From NCBI GenBank assembly GCA_949825025.1, contig OX463778.1:27709551-27773550 (forward strand): 64,000 nt of DNA. Direction: 5' to 3'. This stretch comes from Siphlonurus alternatus (Eukaryota > Arthropoda > Insecta > Ephemeroptera > Siphlonuridae). The stretch's first letter is position 1. Each line of letters begins with the position of its first letter. Position numbers and translations under genes: made by a program. Below are positions 41,249 through 56,100 of this stretch, piece after piece. The notes beneath the pieces are model-generated. The model was not told the origin of the DNA and searched no databases. It saw only the letters and a program-made list of their open reading frames with translations.

Positions 41249-44200
41249 GATATCTTGATCCGTCAATGAGCTTCCAAATATCTCCGCAAACCCGTGACGG
41301 CAGCACTACGCAGAAAACTTCTTGGTTGTGATGACAATAAAATCGTCACTTTTCTTTCTTATTATTTTATACGCTATTTTTTGTTAACAAACAAAGCCAG
41401 TAGTCATGGGAAAAAAATTAATTATTATCACGTAAGCATCAATTGCAATTATTTTAAAATTAATATAATTATAATATAATTATTTTTTTTACATTAATTT
41501 AATGATAATAATAATGATTTAATACTTTAAAAAATGTAAAACAAAAAATAATAACTGCAGTTTGGAATTGTTTTAAATTACATAAATTACACAAATATTC
41601 ATCAAATTCGGACTGCATTTACTTTTAATATACTTGAAATTACAATATGCTCCAAACGACATCAAGTACTTCTAAATGTGAATTGAATTTAGTAAATCAT
41701 TGCAGTTGTTTTTATCTCGGCTGTACTTGTTAATGGCAGCTCACGCTGACTGTCCACGCTGGGAGCATCAGGGCGGGCCGGAGAGTGTCAGTCCGTCCTC
41801 GCTGTTGCAGACTCTGAACGGACCTCCCGCACTGCGCGCTGGGAGGTTCTCCACAGGTCGGGATGCACCAGGACTGTCCAGGGAAGACGGCCGTCTTGGG
41901 AGTTCTGTGGCTCTCAGAAAGTTCATGTGACTAATGAGGCGTTGACCAGCCTCTGACCCGAAGAACAGCCCAGGGGCCTGGGAGCCGTGATCGAGGAGGT
42001 TTGTTTATTATTATGAAGCTTTGGGGTCAGTCGGTGTGATTTATTTCTGCATCGTGGAAATAATATGATTTTTTTAGATGCTACGCAAAATATTTTTAAA
42101 AAAATGGTAATAATATGTAAAGTGGTTGTAAGTATTACTTACAATAGTAAGTATACCCCACGAGTCCCCATGTGACATCATCTTAATGGTATTAGGATAA
42201 AAAAAAGGTAGCAATAATATCTGTACAAATAAATATAATTATTAATTATAATTATTTATACAATTTCCTTAATTCAGCTAAACTATTAATTAAATAATTA
42301 TTTAAATACTATAATGATAATGAATACTGTTTCTGTGTTCAATGTTCAATAAAGAGTTTAAAAAAAATATGATTGCAATTTTTTTCCCACTTAACTCTGT
42401 TGTAGTAGAGTACTGGTCACAACTGATTAATTATTAAATATTTTAACTTCTCGCGCGGCTCTTCATGAACCGACCTTGTAATATTGCTTAGTATTTTTTT
42501 GTGGGAGTATGTGAGTAACTTCCAAACAGGGCGGACATGGTCTAATAGCAATGTATCCCAGCATTCATCAAGCTGTAACTGAGGGAACCATGGAAACCTC
42601 AGTCAAGTTGGTCGGTAATTGATTGGAGGACGCAAATAACCATCATCCCCCCGATGCATCAGTTCTTTAATCAACCGTTATTCATCTTGATTGTACGAGA
42701 CGATGGTCCTTAATTGCAAAACAAAAATTTGTTACTATACTGGTCCAAAGATGTTTTACTAACTGCATGTTAGAGCTAGCTGGTAGTTATGCATGGCAAT
42801 CTTCAACGAGCGTATTTTTACTGCAAAAAAATGTTTGGTACCAAATGAAAAGTTTTTTCAATTAAAGAAATATGCTACATCTGAGATTTTAGATTTTAGA
42901 TTTTAATTGTAACGGTATTGATAACACCAGATAAAAAATAACAACAAAAAATCAAAGCTATAAACAAAGATTTAATTAAAATGAATTAATTTTACTCTTT
43001 TAGGTCTGCTATATAATTTCAAACACATTAACAATTTTAAAAAACCTTATAGCAGGCTTATGTGTAATAATAAATGATATCATAAAAACAAATTAATAGT
43101 TTTATTTTATATTATAAAAATCACGTCACGATATTAATTAAAATATTATTGTAAGGTAATACTCGAGCTGAATTTCTCAATTAAGTTTCAGCATTTGATG
43201 TTACGTACAATAGATCTGACAGTAGGTGTTACAGTGGGAGGCACCTCGATTTGACCTCTCGTGACCTCTCACTACACCGAGGTCTTGCCCTGTTACACGG
43301 CTCAGGTGCCAATTAACAGCGTGAAAACTGCTCCTAACAGAACACAAACACGCTAAACACGTGCATGCAGCCGCAGCATACTTCTCATAACGTCATTCGT
43401 TAACATGCTTGATAACTTATTCCGCATACACCCAACATACACTGTAAAAGAAGCTCTGCCAAATGTACACTTTTCGTCATCAGAAATTTTCCATCAGCAA
43501 TAGGTTTGTTCGAACGCTATATCCATATTTTGGGATAGATTTTTTTTAAGGCATTGACTGTACAAAATCATGTACTGAATTAATGCTTATATACCTATAT
43601 AGGTGCAATAAATGTAATGTAAAGTGGTGGGATCTGTAGTCTTATTTCGTTTTCTTTCAAATGCTAATAATACATTATATCCCTCCCTAATTCCCCCAAA
43701 TGCTGCTAACAATTAAGTGGAAATGGATTTTATTTTTGCTTATAATACGTTTGTTATTTTTTTCCGTGTATCTCAGCATATATAATAAAACATTAAACTT
43801 CAAACTGGATTACGAGAGACTAAAAAATAAATTAGACTCCTGTGGAGCGGCAATTATCGTCAAACAATTTTTTTTTACTAAATTTAATTTGTGTTTAAGC
43901 ATTTTTAGATTACCATCTTAAATCCGTAGGAATTGCTCACATTAAATTGAACAGTTATTTTATTGACAGTATTATTTATGTTAATGCCTCTTTTTTTAAA
44001 TCACATTTGAAGGCTAATGGTGTTTTAAAATCCAATTGTAAGCCAATCTTGCTACTGCCAAAACTTTGCTGAGCGTAAGATGTTTAATTGCTTTTTAGGC
44101 ACCTCTCTTATTAACAATGACCTTTATTTTGTGAGGTGAGAAAATTTAAATCACAATTACTCCAGTTGTTACCGTCTTCTGGTAGTCTTGGCTCTCTGTT

Positions 44201-46406
44201 CGTAAAGTGTATGGTGCTCGATATTGAAGGAGTTAAAATTTGGGACCTAAGCTCAATCAATTTTAAATTTTTATTTCAATTCCCTTTATTTAATAACTTC
44301 TAGCAATATTAAAGAGGATAAATCATAGATAGCCAGAGTTCTGTTGCTAATTTATTGCACTTCATTTAATTTAAAGTTTTAATCAGAAACACACTACATT
44401 GTGAAATATAGGCATTTATTTCAAGATATTTCTAGTAAAAAAAAAATGCTAATAATAATAATGCTAATGCTAAATAAGTAGTATTTCAGCACATCTGTGC
44501 AATTACATAAATTAATGATATCTTTAATTATCACAAAATTGAGGACTTATACATACTTATTAATTGCAGTACAAACAATTAAGAAACTTACTTTATTTGC
44601 AATAGTTTATAACTTTATACAATTTTGATTGCTCGTTTGATTTTCATATATTTAATCTATTTAAAATATATATTTTATCTTCTACCATTAAGCTAAATTT
44701 AACAATTACATGTTGATGAACGATAAGCAAGTCATATACCACATATTTTCCATGACTTGCAATCAAGGTAGATACGACTATCTGTTGATCATCAAATGAC
44801 AGTAACATTAATCACTGTAGTGGGGGAAATAAAACAAACTCTGTGAAAGTACCTTTAAAGCTTATTCGTTTATTTACATAACAAATTTCACTTATCCCTG
44901 AGCTTAATATGATGTAACAAATGGTTATAATAATATTGTTTGTGAATATAATGAAAACGCTTGGGACTACAACAACAAGCAATACTGCAGAAATTTATAT
45001 AAAAAAAATATTTGAAGGATACATTTTAACCAGCTTCATCTTTCAAAATTATTAGTTCAAATTTAAGAAAATCAATTTTTCAGTTAATAAAATAACACGA
45101 CAGTTTTTGTTTAAATATTTCATAATATTAAATCATTAATTTGTTTCTAACGATTCAACTAAACAAGACAAAAAAAAACATCAAAAGTAAAACTTACATA
45201 ATTATCTTGTGTTAAAAAATGAATACATTAAATACATTTTATTAATTTGGCGTATATGGATTAAAGAAAAATATATAATATACAGTATTTAATGTTTCAT
45301 GGCTATTTCATTTTATAAAATATTTTCAATAAAAAATGGAGCAAGGTAAATGTTTTAAAATTATTGTCCTACGAAAAAGTACACTTATTGCAGCAAAATT
45401 TGTCCATTACGTGTCTGCTTTTGAATCTCCATTTAAAAAAAAAAACATTCTGACACAAGTGCATCCTGTTAGACCAGATATAAAAACAATTTGAAACGTT
45501 GGTAACTGTTTTCTATACAAATTTGCACTTTCTGCACGAGTCCCATGTATTAACATTGTAATAAATTAATAATGTTTACTCAGTAATAATATTAAGTTTG
45601 AAACTGTTTAAGTCAATATTGTCTCATAGAAATAACAATAAATATGACTGAGGAGTCTTTTCACCAAATAAGTGCATGATATTATAAATTTATACTATTA
45701 AATTAAGATGGTCCATTATTACATAATAAAAATATAATTATTTAATTGTAACAAGTTTGTAATTTATCTTTTAATAGTTGCCTGTTAATTTTTATTATTT
45801 TAAATTAAAATAATTGAAGATAAACCTGTTTCTGTAAACTGATGATACATAATGAAAAGTCTAACAAAATAGGCCAACGAAAAAATTCCTCAATCACATT
45901 TGAAATAAAAATTAACGTTATAAATGTATGTGTGCAAGAAACACAAGGCATTATTTACATCTTTGGCATAAAATGTTTGATAAAAAATGTCAACACAATA
46001 TTTTACTAATAACACTAACAAAAGTCATTTGTTCACAAAACTGTATCACAGCTACTAAATATTTATTTTTGTTTTAATAAAATGTCTCACTTTTTGATGT
46101 TTGCTTTGGATTATTTATGGTAATAATATTCAGTCAAAATTAAATTCTTGAGCACTTCACACAAATGTTTGTCAGCGGTACCACAGTTGATTTTTAATTG
46201 CTTTATTTTAACCCGACGTGGCTGTGTAGCTATGCAACCCTCCATGCTTTTTAGCTGAAAGAGTTGCCTGACTTACAGGGGCTTAGTATAATTTTTGTCT
46301 TTTAATTCTTTCAAACTAAATTATAGTAAAATTGATGCAAATAGAAACAATAGTCCCAACAAATTTTTAGAAATCAACCCTGATTATGTCTGATACAGGA
46401 CTTAAC
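41249..46406. other. Gene-free DNA between the retrotransposon and RECK
   Basis: GC-rich islands lie at about 41720-42000, 42530-42680 and 43240-43320; the rest is AT-rich. The 76-codon frame at 41700-41930 covers the first island, but I find no domain or intron borders. The third island contains TGACCTCTC twice (43252-43260 and 43262-43270) and GAGGTC nearby, which are nuclear-receptor-like half-sites. The right end of this interval is downstream of the RECK 3' end. Confidence 0.5.
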
Positions 46407-46412
46407 TTTATT
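46407..46412 (-). terminator. Candidate RECK polyadenylation signal
   Basis: The minus strand reads AATAAA here, about 110 bases after the RECK stop codon at 46522. It is the first canonical signal I noticed downstream. Another AATAAA lies near 46203 and would extend the 3' UTR by about 200 bases. AT-rich DNA gives many chance matches, so RNA data are needed to choose. Confidence 0.4.
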
Positions 46413-46521
46413 CATTATCTGTATAATTTTTCTAATGTTTCTGAACTACAAAAAGACACAAAGCAGATCAACATGAGCTAGCATCACCAAACTGTGGCAC
46501 GTAACCTAAGTCGCGGAATGT

Positions 46522-47169
46522 TCACCACGCCCACCTCAGGGTAACTAGTAGCAGTAGGAGGACCTTGCCTGTAGACCCGAAGGTAGCGGAGGTGCTGGCG
46601 GCGCTGGGCACGTGCGCCACCGTGGCTGCCGTGAGGGCCGAGAGACTGAGCTCGCTGAGCAGTCTGGGACTGGCTCGCTGCACCAGGCTGGCCAACTTCT
46701 CCGCCTCCCCTACACACGCGGCGAGCTGCACCTCCGAGGGCAAATGTGGAGTCGGCTTCACCAAAACGTACAAGTCCATCTCGACGGTGAGGTAGCCGTA
46801 GAGCGAACACTCCGCTATTTGAATGTGGCGCGTCAAAGCAGTGAGAATCGAGGAGAGGGACATGGCGGACATGTCCTTGACTGCATACAGTGCGCGGTCC
46901 ACCTGCTTCTGGCTGAAGAGCAGTCTGATGGCGCCCCCACACACGGGGCAGCAGGCTCCAGGGGGTGTACTGGCCATGCAGCCGGGGACTGCCAGGGGTG
47001 GGCATTGCACCGTCTCCCCACACTGGGTCACTGCAGAGTCCCCGGCTAGCCCTAGGGCCATGCATGGTCCAGCGTAGTCGACGGAGATGCGGTTGGCCAT
47101 TGCAGCACACTCGGATAAGTAGGACTGGCCGTCAAAGCCACACACCAGGCCTTGAGGCTTACAGTTGGT
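46522..47169 (-). CDS. Reck: RECK terminal exon: third Kazal module and GPI-anchor tail
   Basis: Encodes visible residues 710-924 and the stop. The acceptor is GTCCGCAG before ACCAACTGT. The Kazal-like module reads C-KPQGLVCGFDGQSYLSEC, with VDYAGPC closing it. Then comes a cysteine pair region (PPGACCPVCGG), matching the family. A long conserved C-terminal domain follows, and the end is hydrophobic (KVLLLLLVTLRWAW). This is preceded by small residues (STSATFGST) fit for GPI attachment, so the mature protein would sit on the outer cell surface. The exon is GC-rich, which creates many shadow frames on both strands. Confidence 0.93.
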   Translation of the reverse strand, partial: TNCKPQGLVCGFDGQSYLSECAAMANRISVDYAGPCMALGLAGDSAVTQCGETVQCPPLAVPGCMASTPPGACCPVCGGAIRLLFSQKQVDRALYAVKDMSAMSLSSILTALTRHIQIAECSLYGYLTVEMDLYVLVKPTPHLPSEVQLAACVGEAEKLASLVQRASPRLLSELSLSALTAATVAHVPSAASTSATFGSTGKVLLLLLVTLRWAW

Positions 47170-50100
47170 CTGCGGACACAGAAATACTTCGTCAGTTCAT
47201 GGTGTGGAGAGCGTCTTAATTAAAATAATATGTGCAACAAAAGTGAATTTTTTGTTTGTTCCTCGTCTGTATTGTAATTATAATTTTATTTCAATTAATT
47301 CGCATTTCGAATTAAATTAAAAGCATTTAGCAACGCAAGAAAAATGGTTTGAAAATGAGAGGAAGAAAATATTGCAAGCATCAAAATCAAATATACATAT
47401 GTAGACAATTTTCAATTACGAGAATTGACGGAATTTTAAGACTGAACAAAATTAAGAAAAAAAATGCAATCTGTATTACTGATGGCTTTCTTTCTCATAA
47501 AATTTCCAATTTCTAATGAGAATATGCATCTATAATTTTAACTAAATTTACTAAATTGTATTAAAATTTCTTTAAAATGGTTCGTTACTTACCAGGCATT
47601 GCCCCTTGTAGGCGAGTCTCTTGCCGTAACGCACCAGGTAGCAGAGGTTGGGGTGCTCTTGGTTGTCAGTGTCACACACGGGGCTGTGGGGCGCGGCGGT
47701 GCACTGGCTCTGCATGTTCACTGTGGGAAAGAGATTGTCAGGGCGATTTCTTGCGTCAATTTAATTTCAATTTATCAAATATTTTCTACATTTTTTTTAT
47801 AATCTTCATTACAAGAATTGCTTTGAAATTCTTAATGATGATCAAAATTGCAGAAAATACTTTCTCAAGGTAATTAAAATAATGACATGCCATCCAAGTT
47901 AGAATACAAGTATTTACAAGAAACTTGGAAGTTTAATTAATGCACTGAGAGTAAGAAACTAGCTATCTGATGTACTGAAAATAAACATTTCAAACTTTAA
48001 ATAGTACTCAATTCTTCCGAAATATAACTAAAATCGTCGACGACACAATGTGATTTCTAATTGTGAGGTGATCTCAAAGACAACTCACCACACTGGTACT
48101 GCAGGCAGGGCTTGTGCACCAGGGTCAAGCACACCTGGCGAGACGCCACGCACTTCTGGCCGTCCGAGCACGGGTTGGGCTCACACGGGTCCTTGCTGGA
48201 GCACGGCCCGAACTCAAAGTCTGCGTCCTTCAGTCCCGCGCACCTGTGGCACAGTCACCGGGTTAGACGGGATGGAGTTTATTGATCTAACTTTTGAAAT
48301 ACGTTGAATTTTACTGAAACGCTTACATTTATGCTAATTATACCATATTTAATTACATATTTTAATGCTAAGCAGAAAAAAAAAAGAAAGAAAATGTATT
48401 GCCATATTTTCGCGGTAGCACAAAAGCCAAAGTCTTTTTCTTTTTGCAAGCCACGACGTTATGATATAGTGAACAAGTGAACTCTATATAATAATAAAAT
48501 ATCATAATTCCGTGTATGAGTTATCAAGAAAATTTACCAGCAGTAATTTATCATTTTATCTCATCTTTCTCTTTCTCATCTCCCACTGTAAATTATAATT
48601 TTATTCTTTGCAATATTGCCTGTGCTCTAAACTTTCAAAATAGCGATACCTGAAATGGCTTGCTCAAACTTCTATTCCTCTATTTCTAAGTAGATTTCTG
48701 TCCTTTGCAACTACAAGAGCGATTATGGAGTTAGCGGAGGGTGGTCTTACTTGGCGAGGCACGAGCTGGGGTAGGTGTTTCCGTTCCTGCCACACACGGG
48801 CACGTGATGCGGCGGGCAGTTGCACGGCAGGCTGGCGAACGGCAGCTCGAGGTCGCGCACCGAGGGCAGCTCACACTGTCGCTTGCTGCACGTGATCTCG
48901 CCCGCATAGCAGCTGCACAGGTTGCAGTCCATGTAGAACCACGCCCCGTGCTCAGCTGAGAAAACATTGCAACGGTTTAAGTAAATCTGTGAAGATAGGC
49001 ATAGAGAGCTCCTCTAAAATTTTATGCAACTGTATATGATTTCAAATTATACAAAAATATACAATTACTTGACGTCAAACCATATATATTTATGTAACTA
49101 ATAACTGATTAAAAAATATATTTAAACTATTTACTATTTATAAGGATCATTCATTATCTTTATTTTCTCTGTAGCCTTAACGAACTTGTTATGTTGATGG
49201 ATTATGTTGACTACATATTATATGTTACATTAAAAATGTGATAATTTAGGAAATTAATGCTTGGTTCTCACCGATCTTGCGTGTACCGAGCCAGCACGAG
49301 TCAAGTGGGAAGCATGGCATGGGCACGCAGCCCTCGACGGAACCCTGCGCGGAGCACTGGCAGATCTTGAGGCAGCTTTTCCCCCCACTGGAGAGCGGGA
49401 TGCGAACGTACGAGCCCTGGGGTACCACGTACTGGGACACCTCGCCTAGCTTGCAGCCTGAAACAGAGTAGTGTTAGACAACAGAGGATTTAGTTACTGA
49501 AGTACTCAAATTACGAACTCCAAAGAATTAAGAAGTGTTTTCACGGTTACATCAGCATATTATAATTATACGTTAGAAAGTATCTTGGATTTTTGTCAAC
49601 GCTCAATGTTATGAATTTACAAAGTTGGATTAACAAATATGAAATTCAACGATTTCTTTTTTAAATTAAACCCTTAAAATTATAAAAAAAAGTTGTCTGA
49701 GACATAATTTTGCAATTATTGCATTTCAAAAATTTATTACTTTGACAAACCTGCTTTTTTTTATAAATTCACATTTAATTTATTTAAGGAATACGCTAAT
49801 TCTTTTATATTATCTCGCAATAAAACTAACAAAGAAATTGCCTAACATAAATTGAATAAACAATGTCACACTATGTATATATTACAGTGTTAAGTTCCAC
49901 TTTGGAGCTAATCCTGGTACCAACTCACCTGGCGTGCAGGTGTAAGGCAGACACGACTTTCCAGGCGCGCAGTTCCGGTTCACGCCACACACCTCTGACG
50001 TGTTACATGGCTCGCCTCGGCACGGCGCGGTCACCTGCTCGCCAGGCCTCGTGGAGTCTCGTTTCCACTGGCTCGCCTGCAGGAACGGCTTCAGTGAAAT

Positions 50101-53100
50101 GCAGGGTGCGTCTGGGGGGGCCTCGGGAGACAGTCGCGAGCAGAGGGCGGCGGGGCTGAGCCCGGGGTGCAGCCGCTCCTGGTCCACGCACTCGCTGAGG
50201 ATCTCAAAGCAGTCCTCCTTGCAGATGCGAGACGAGTGTGTGGCCGAGTGGCACGGTCGGGTCTGCAGGGCGCATGCGATGGCCTTCCACGCGTGTGGCG
50301 AGCACGACGAGATGTTTCGCACGGGCAGCACGATGCCGGGCAGTTGTAGTACGCCCTGTTGCTGCCAGAGGGCCAGGTCGTAACGTGCAGCCTCGTCCGC
50401 CTGGGCCGTACAACTACGGAACAGCTCGGTGGGCCGGTTGTTGAAGTTGGTGCAGTAGTTGAGGCCATCGCAGCCCAGCTCGCACGGCTCCTCGACTGTA
50501 AACGGTAAACGTGTTTAGAGGGGTGTAAATCAGTATGGATCCAAGCACTAGCTAACTGACAGAAAAATAATTTGTGGCTTGAAATTTTCAAATATAAATC
50601 AAATGCAAATTTCTCATCTTGCAGTTTATGTGATAATTTTGATAATAATAATCTCTCTTTTTTATATTCACAAATTGGCCAAGACTCATATTCTTAACCA
50701 GTAAAATGTCAAAAGCAACGTGTCATATTGTTGACATATCGTCAGCTCAAAATGGATTTTGGATTATACTATACATAAAAATAATAAAATGATTTGTTTA
50801 ATATGTACTTGGCCGTGGTTTCCATAACATTACCCGACCGCATATGCAACCCGCTCTCTTTTGAAGCAGAACAATTTGCCTAACCTAGAGTCACCTTACA
50901 GGTGAGTGGTCCGAGCGCCCATTAATTGATTGATTATTGGTGAAATTATATTTTTGACGGACTCGATTGTACACTGGGATTCTATAAGTATGACAGTCCA
51001 TGGACTCACCCTCTTCGATGCAGTGCACCAGCCTCTCCTCGGTCAGCTGGGACAGACATTCACGGTCAAACACCTCGTGCGAGCGAGTCCACTCGTTGGA
51101 GAACGTTTTGAGACAAAGACGGCGGCAGCTGGGCTTGCTGGCCTTGTGGCAGCAGTGCAGCTTGGCCGAGTCGATGCCCATGCGGTCGATGCGAGACACG
51201 TCCGACAGGGAGCCGCCGTTACCCGAGGCCGTGGCTGCAGACGCAGTGTTCACCCCTTGCAGGAAGCACTGCCACACTTTCTCCTGAGGAAGATATTATG
51301 CTGTTTGATACTTGTAGATCACTAACTGTAATTGAGGCTATTTATAAAGGGGCATTCACAAAGTCTTAAGGCCACATTTAAGGCTCAATAATTTAAGACC
51401 AGAAATTTTGGGTCTAAAAAACACGTCTAAAATCAAGCTTTAAATTATCGAGCCTTAAATGTGGCCTTAAGACTTTGTGAATGCCCCTTATAATGATTTA
51501 GCACAGATTTTAGTCTAGAAATTGTCACCATGCAGATTTAGAACTTATTTAGTTTTATTGCTTAATTTATTTGTCAAATTTTAGTACTAGAAATTTCTCA
51601 TGGCTAATTTTTTTGTTAATACAACCCCATTATTGTAGTAAATTCATTCATAATTTAATCAGAGGTTTTCATTAAACGAAGCAAATTTATAATAAAACTA
51701 TGCAGTTATCGCATGCATGAATGTTCTTCTATATGTCCTTTATAGTTCTCTCTATTTCTGCAGTCTTAAAGACTACGTGATATATCTGTCCGGCGCTGGA
51801 TAGGCCAAGAATTTGATGCTCTGGCTGGTACTTACGTGGGGCAAGGGAGGTCCGCAGCCTCCCTCCTGCAGAGCATCCACGATCTCCTGGTTGGTGGTTT
51901 TGGTGCGCAGGGCTCGGCGGCACGAGTCGCGGCACGACTCAACACGGGTCTTGTCGCAACAATGCAGGTCTGGAGGTAGATATATAGTCATTGTTACACA
52001 GGGAAAAAACAGTCAGGAAATATTAAAATTACAGCAGTCTTTGTATAAATATACTGTGTATAAAATAAACATAATTAATTTAAACCTATCTGAACAAATT
52101 AAAAAAGGAAATAGTATTGTTGGACTATACTAAACGGAAAATTAAGTTAATGTTAACTTAATATTTTAAATTCTTAAATTTAAGGTTATTTGATTATAAA
52201 GAACGCAGTCATACAATTATACTGATCAAATTTATTTGGCTCTATATTATTCAAGTCAGCTGTGATAATTTATTATGATGTATTTCTATAAAAACGTTAT
52301 TTTTGCATATTTCAATTGCATTTAATAGTGTTTAATTTACATCACCCTGCCTTGAAGATGCAACTTGTTCTCTTGTTCTGCAAAGTCGGTTTCACACTTC
52401 TCCTGCCATATATGCAACTTGCTCCGCGCTGATGCTCGCAAAGTTGCCTACCCTCCCGGCGAAGTACTCACACTTGTCGGTGTTGTGCGCGGGCGTGACC
52501 CTGGTGTGATTCTTGACGCACTGCAGCACGCGCGGGCTTTGCTCCGAGCACGCCTCTAGCACGGCGTCCCGCGAAGCTCGGCTCGGGGTGCGTTCCGTGC
52601 GGAAGATCGCAGAGCACGCGTCACGGCACGCTGAGTTGTGGGCGTGGCTGCAGCACTCGTCGCCCGCCTGCAAGGTCACAAAGGTCAGCAAGGGTCACCA
52701 CGGGGGGATCAGCTGATTGACGTACCTCCTGGCGCCCCAGACAGCCGTAGAAGTCAATCTCGTGGCTGGGCCGGCAGCTCGCAACGTCCTCCCGCTTGCC
52801 GGCCCTCACGCAGGCCAGCTTGCAGACGTCGCTCTGCGGTAGGTGGCAGCAGCTGCGCCCGGACCAGTTGCCGCCCACAGAAATCTCTGCAAAATCGTAT
52901 CAATAAGTACTAGCTCCAAAGTATAGTGAGCATCTGAATGTAAATAATACATTATAAATCATGCAGCTAGTACTACTGTGTTTACACTTGTTTACAATGA
53001 TAAAAATCACCAAATTCGTATACTTTATGTTTAATGGTATTATTGAGTATAATATACGAATTTTGTGAATATCCCTTAATTATATAATTAATTACAAATA

Positions 53101-56100
53101 TTCATGTGTATACAGTTATTTTAATTGATTAAAATTTAAATTTTAAGATTTCATTTTAAAATGCAGACGAGCGCTTCTGCAATTTTACCAAATTATTATT
53201 GCATTAAAATTTATGAGGTATATTACTATACACATATAGATTGCTGAAAGAGATTAAAAAAATATTTTATGGTGTCATTCAAGCTAACTGTAGAAAAGCG
53301 GAAATGCACATGAGTGAATGCTTGTATATGTTTTTCATTCAAAGCAAAATAATAATATAATTACGTTAGTCTTAGGCGCTGGATTGAGAGTGATTATCAC
53401 GGCAATAAACGTATTTCCTTTCAGCTGAGAACAGCAGATATAATGTGGTTTAACACGTTGTTGCTCCCAGAGATGTAACGCATGTGGTCGGGAGGCGAGA
53501 GGAGCCAGATTTGTATCTCTACTCAGTAGTCTCTGCTCCACTTTGTGTAAACACCGAGCAAAGAAAACAAACTCTCTCAGAACAAAGTGACTCAAGTGAA
53601 GTCACTTTAAATTAAAATACTCAATTCAGATTACTTAATATGTTTCTGTATCGCTTTATAGAATATTGTAGGATTATAATTGTGGCAGTCCTAAAGCAAA
53701 AGGTGCTATCTGCTAAAGACAATAGTTAGTTATAAGAATAGGTCATTTATAGTGGGTATAATCCAGCTGGGGATGGAAAGGTTTCATTGTCTCGCGTGAG
53801 TTTCAACATAATATAAACGGTGAACACACCCACCTCCCTGTTTAGCAATATGACATTGTCTCCCTATATTGGGGTGTATTATGGTCATCAACGTCTCCTT
53901 GACGATTTGACATTAAAGTTCGAATGTGTTTGTCATAAAGAAAGCAATGGTAAACTATAGACCTGGAGTGACTACAATCGATGGCAGCATATATAGCAGG
54001 AGTCGCGGAGTTACGTCGGAATCTGTGTCCGAGAATAGTCGGGGGGCTGTCACCGGCACACGGCGACGTGCCGCGGTTATTCTGAGCGCAAAGTTGGGCC
54101 CGAGCCATCAAGTTGCCGCCCCTGCAGAGACGCTAATGAAATCTAAATACTACGACTATGTATTAACGATAACATTTCTTTCCCGATACATTTGTCACGT
54201 GATACTATACCAGTCTAAACATACCATTTTAATCGTATTATACTCAGGGGGATAATTAGTACCATTTAACAAGATTTAACGTTATGAAATAATACAAACC
54301 AGATCAATCACTTTACTGTTGTTTGGTAAATCAATAAAATTACCTAAGAAGACTGCAATCTGAATACGAAACCGTGTCTTCAATAATTTTTGAGCCACTA
54401 TGAAATTTGCATGATAATTATCTTGTACCACATGATTTTAACATTATAATATTTTTTATCATAGGACGTTACGTCGTACATAAACGGAGACTTGAAGTTA
54501 CCAAAAACCTTTTCCTGCTGTAATAACTCAAAATTATTCAAATGTTAATATATAAAAAAGTGACAAATGTCTTCCATGTGATATCAATTACAAATTCTTA
54601 ATTCCAACGCATGAGTTGTCAACTTTTGAATGTGGAACTCCTCGTAATTTGAGCTATCTTAGGATAAATACACAGGATACCAAGTTGAAAGTAGTTCTTC
54701 GACGTTTGATTTATTGCATCACAAGACTAACAATCTGTCAAAAACATTTAACAGGAAGTGTTTTTAAGTATTTTTTATGTTGTCTTGTAAAATAAACATT
54801 TAAATTTTCTCTTTTTTTTTTACATTACATAACCCTTTATAGTAGAAAAATAATACATAAAATTTTATTCGTCATTAGCTTCATGAGTACACACGTTCAA
54901 GTAAGCATAACACACCGTCGGTGCCTTTGACTTGACTACTTGACGCAACCAGATTTTCTATTTAAAGACAAGCAAAGTCCTGCGTTGATCGTAAGGGGGT
55001 ATAATGTGCGGTGTATAATAAATCTTAAACGCCGGCATCGAGATCCAACAGAATCACTGAAGTAGGTGACTTCAAAGAAAAACCCGCTCTCTAATCAGCC
55101 AAGCAAAAATTAAACCAACCTTATCAATATTATAGGCTCTTTGCCAAAAAAAAAATTCTTATGAACAACATTATTGTAACTTAAATTATTAATATATTTT
55201 CTCAGGTGGAAAAATTTAATAACCCATAATAAATGATAAAAATAAACGTTTAAAAAGAACAAAGTACTGTATTTTTACTTTGCTAATTCATCATGCAACA
55301 TATACACTGGTTAAAATGAATGTAATGATAAAGATACGAATGGAAAACGTTTTCAGCATGCAGAATTAACCGCTTGGCGCGTATTTGTTGATGCTGAACG
55401 ATAATTCTCACACACTATATAGACTTCAAACGAATAGCCGCCATCAGTTAAAAACTTAAAGGCATGCAGTTGATAAAAATTACATAATAAAGTCAACGTT
55501 TTTGGAATATATTAACTTCACAAATGTTTTATTTACAGATAAATATTACAACACGAAAAATTATAATTTTTGATCTTATGATATGATATTTTTTATCAGA
55601 TTTTTACCGTCTGGGGTTAACTTAAATCTTACATACTTATACACTTAAAAATAGATTTCTTTAATATCAGATTCAAATGTATGTTTCAAATTTTAGGGTG
55701 TATTATTAAGAAATTTAAACTATTGCATTTGTGCAATGTACAGAAATATTCATTATTTAGTTTAATTAAATAATTATAAAAACAAATATTTTTAATCCTT
55801 TTGTCCATTATACATCAATCCATGTGTGGCTTTGCAGTCGACAGTTAGCGAAAAAGTCACATTTCTTGTTTCTCTATAAGTAGACTAATTTACTTTTATG
55901 GCATAATATAATATAATTATTCTAAGCAACTTGACAGTTCTGTTGAAAAATATTGTGTCATATTTAAATAAATAATTCAAATTTTATACCACCCAGTTTT
56001 TACCTGTTAACATTTTTTTTAATGTTTAAAGTTTTAAACAAAATATTTATAATATAAATTATTTTATATTAAATGAAAGTCATGATATAATATATTTTAA

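Noticed and set aside
46565..47219. Several plus-strand frames of 76-145 codons
   Set aside because: They are antisense shadows of the GC-rich last RECK exon.
50000..50591. Plus- and minus-strand frames of 60-166 codons around 50.0-50.6 kb
   Set aside because: They are alternative frames of the 49929-50495 RECK exon, whose true frame matches the family.
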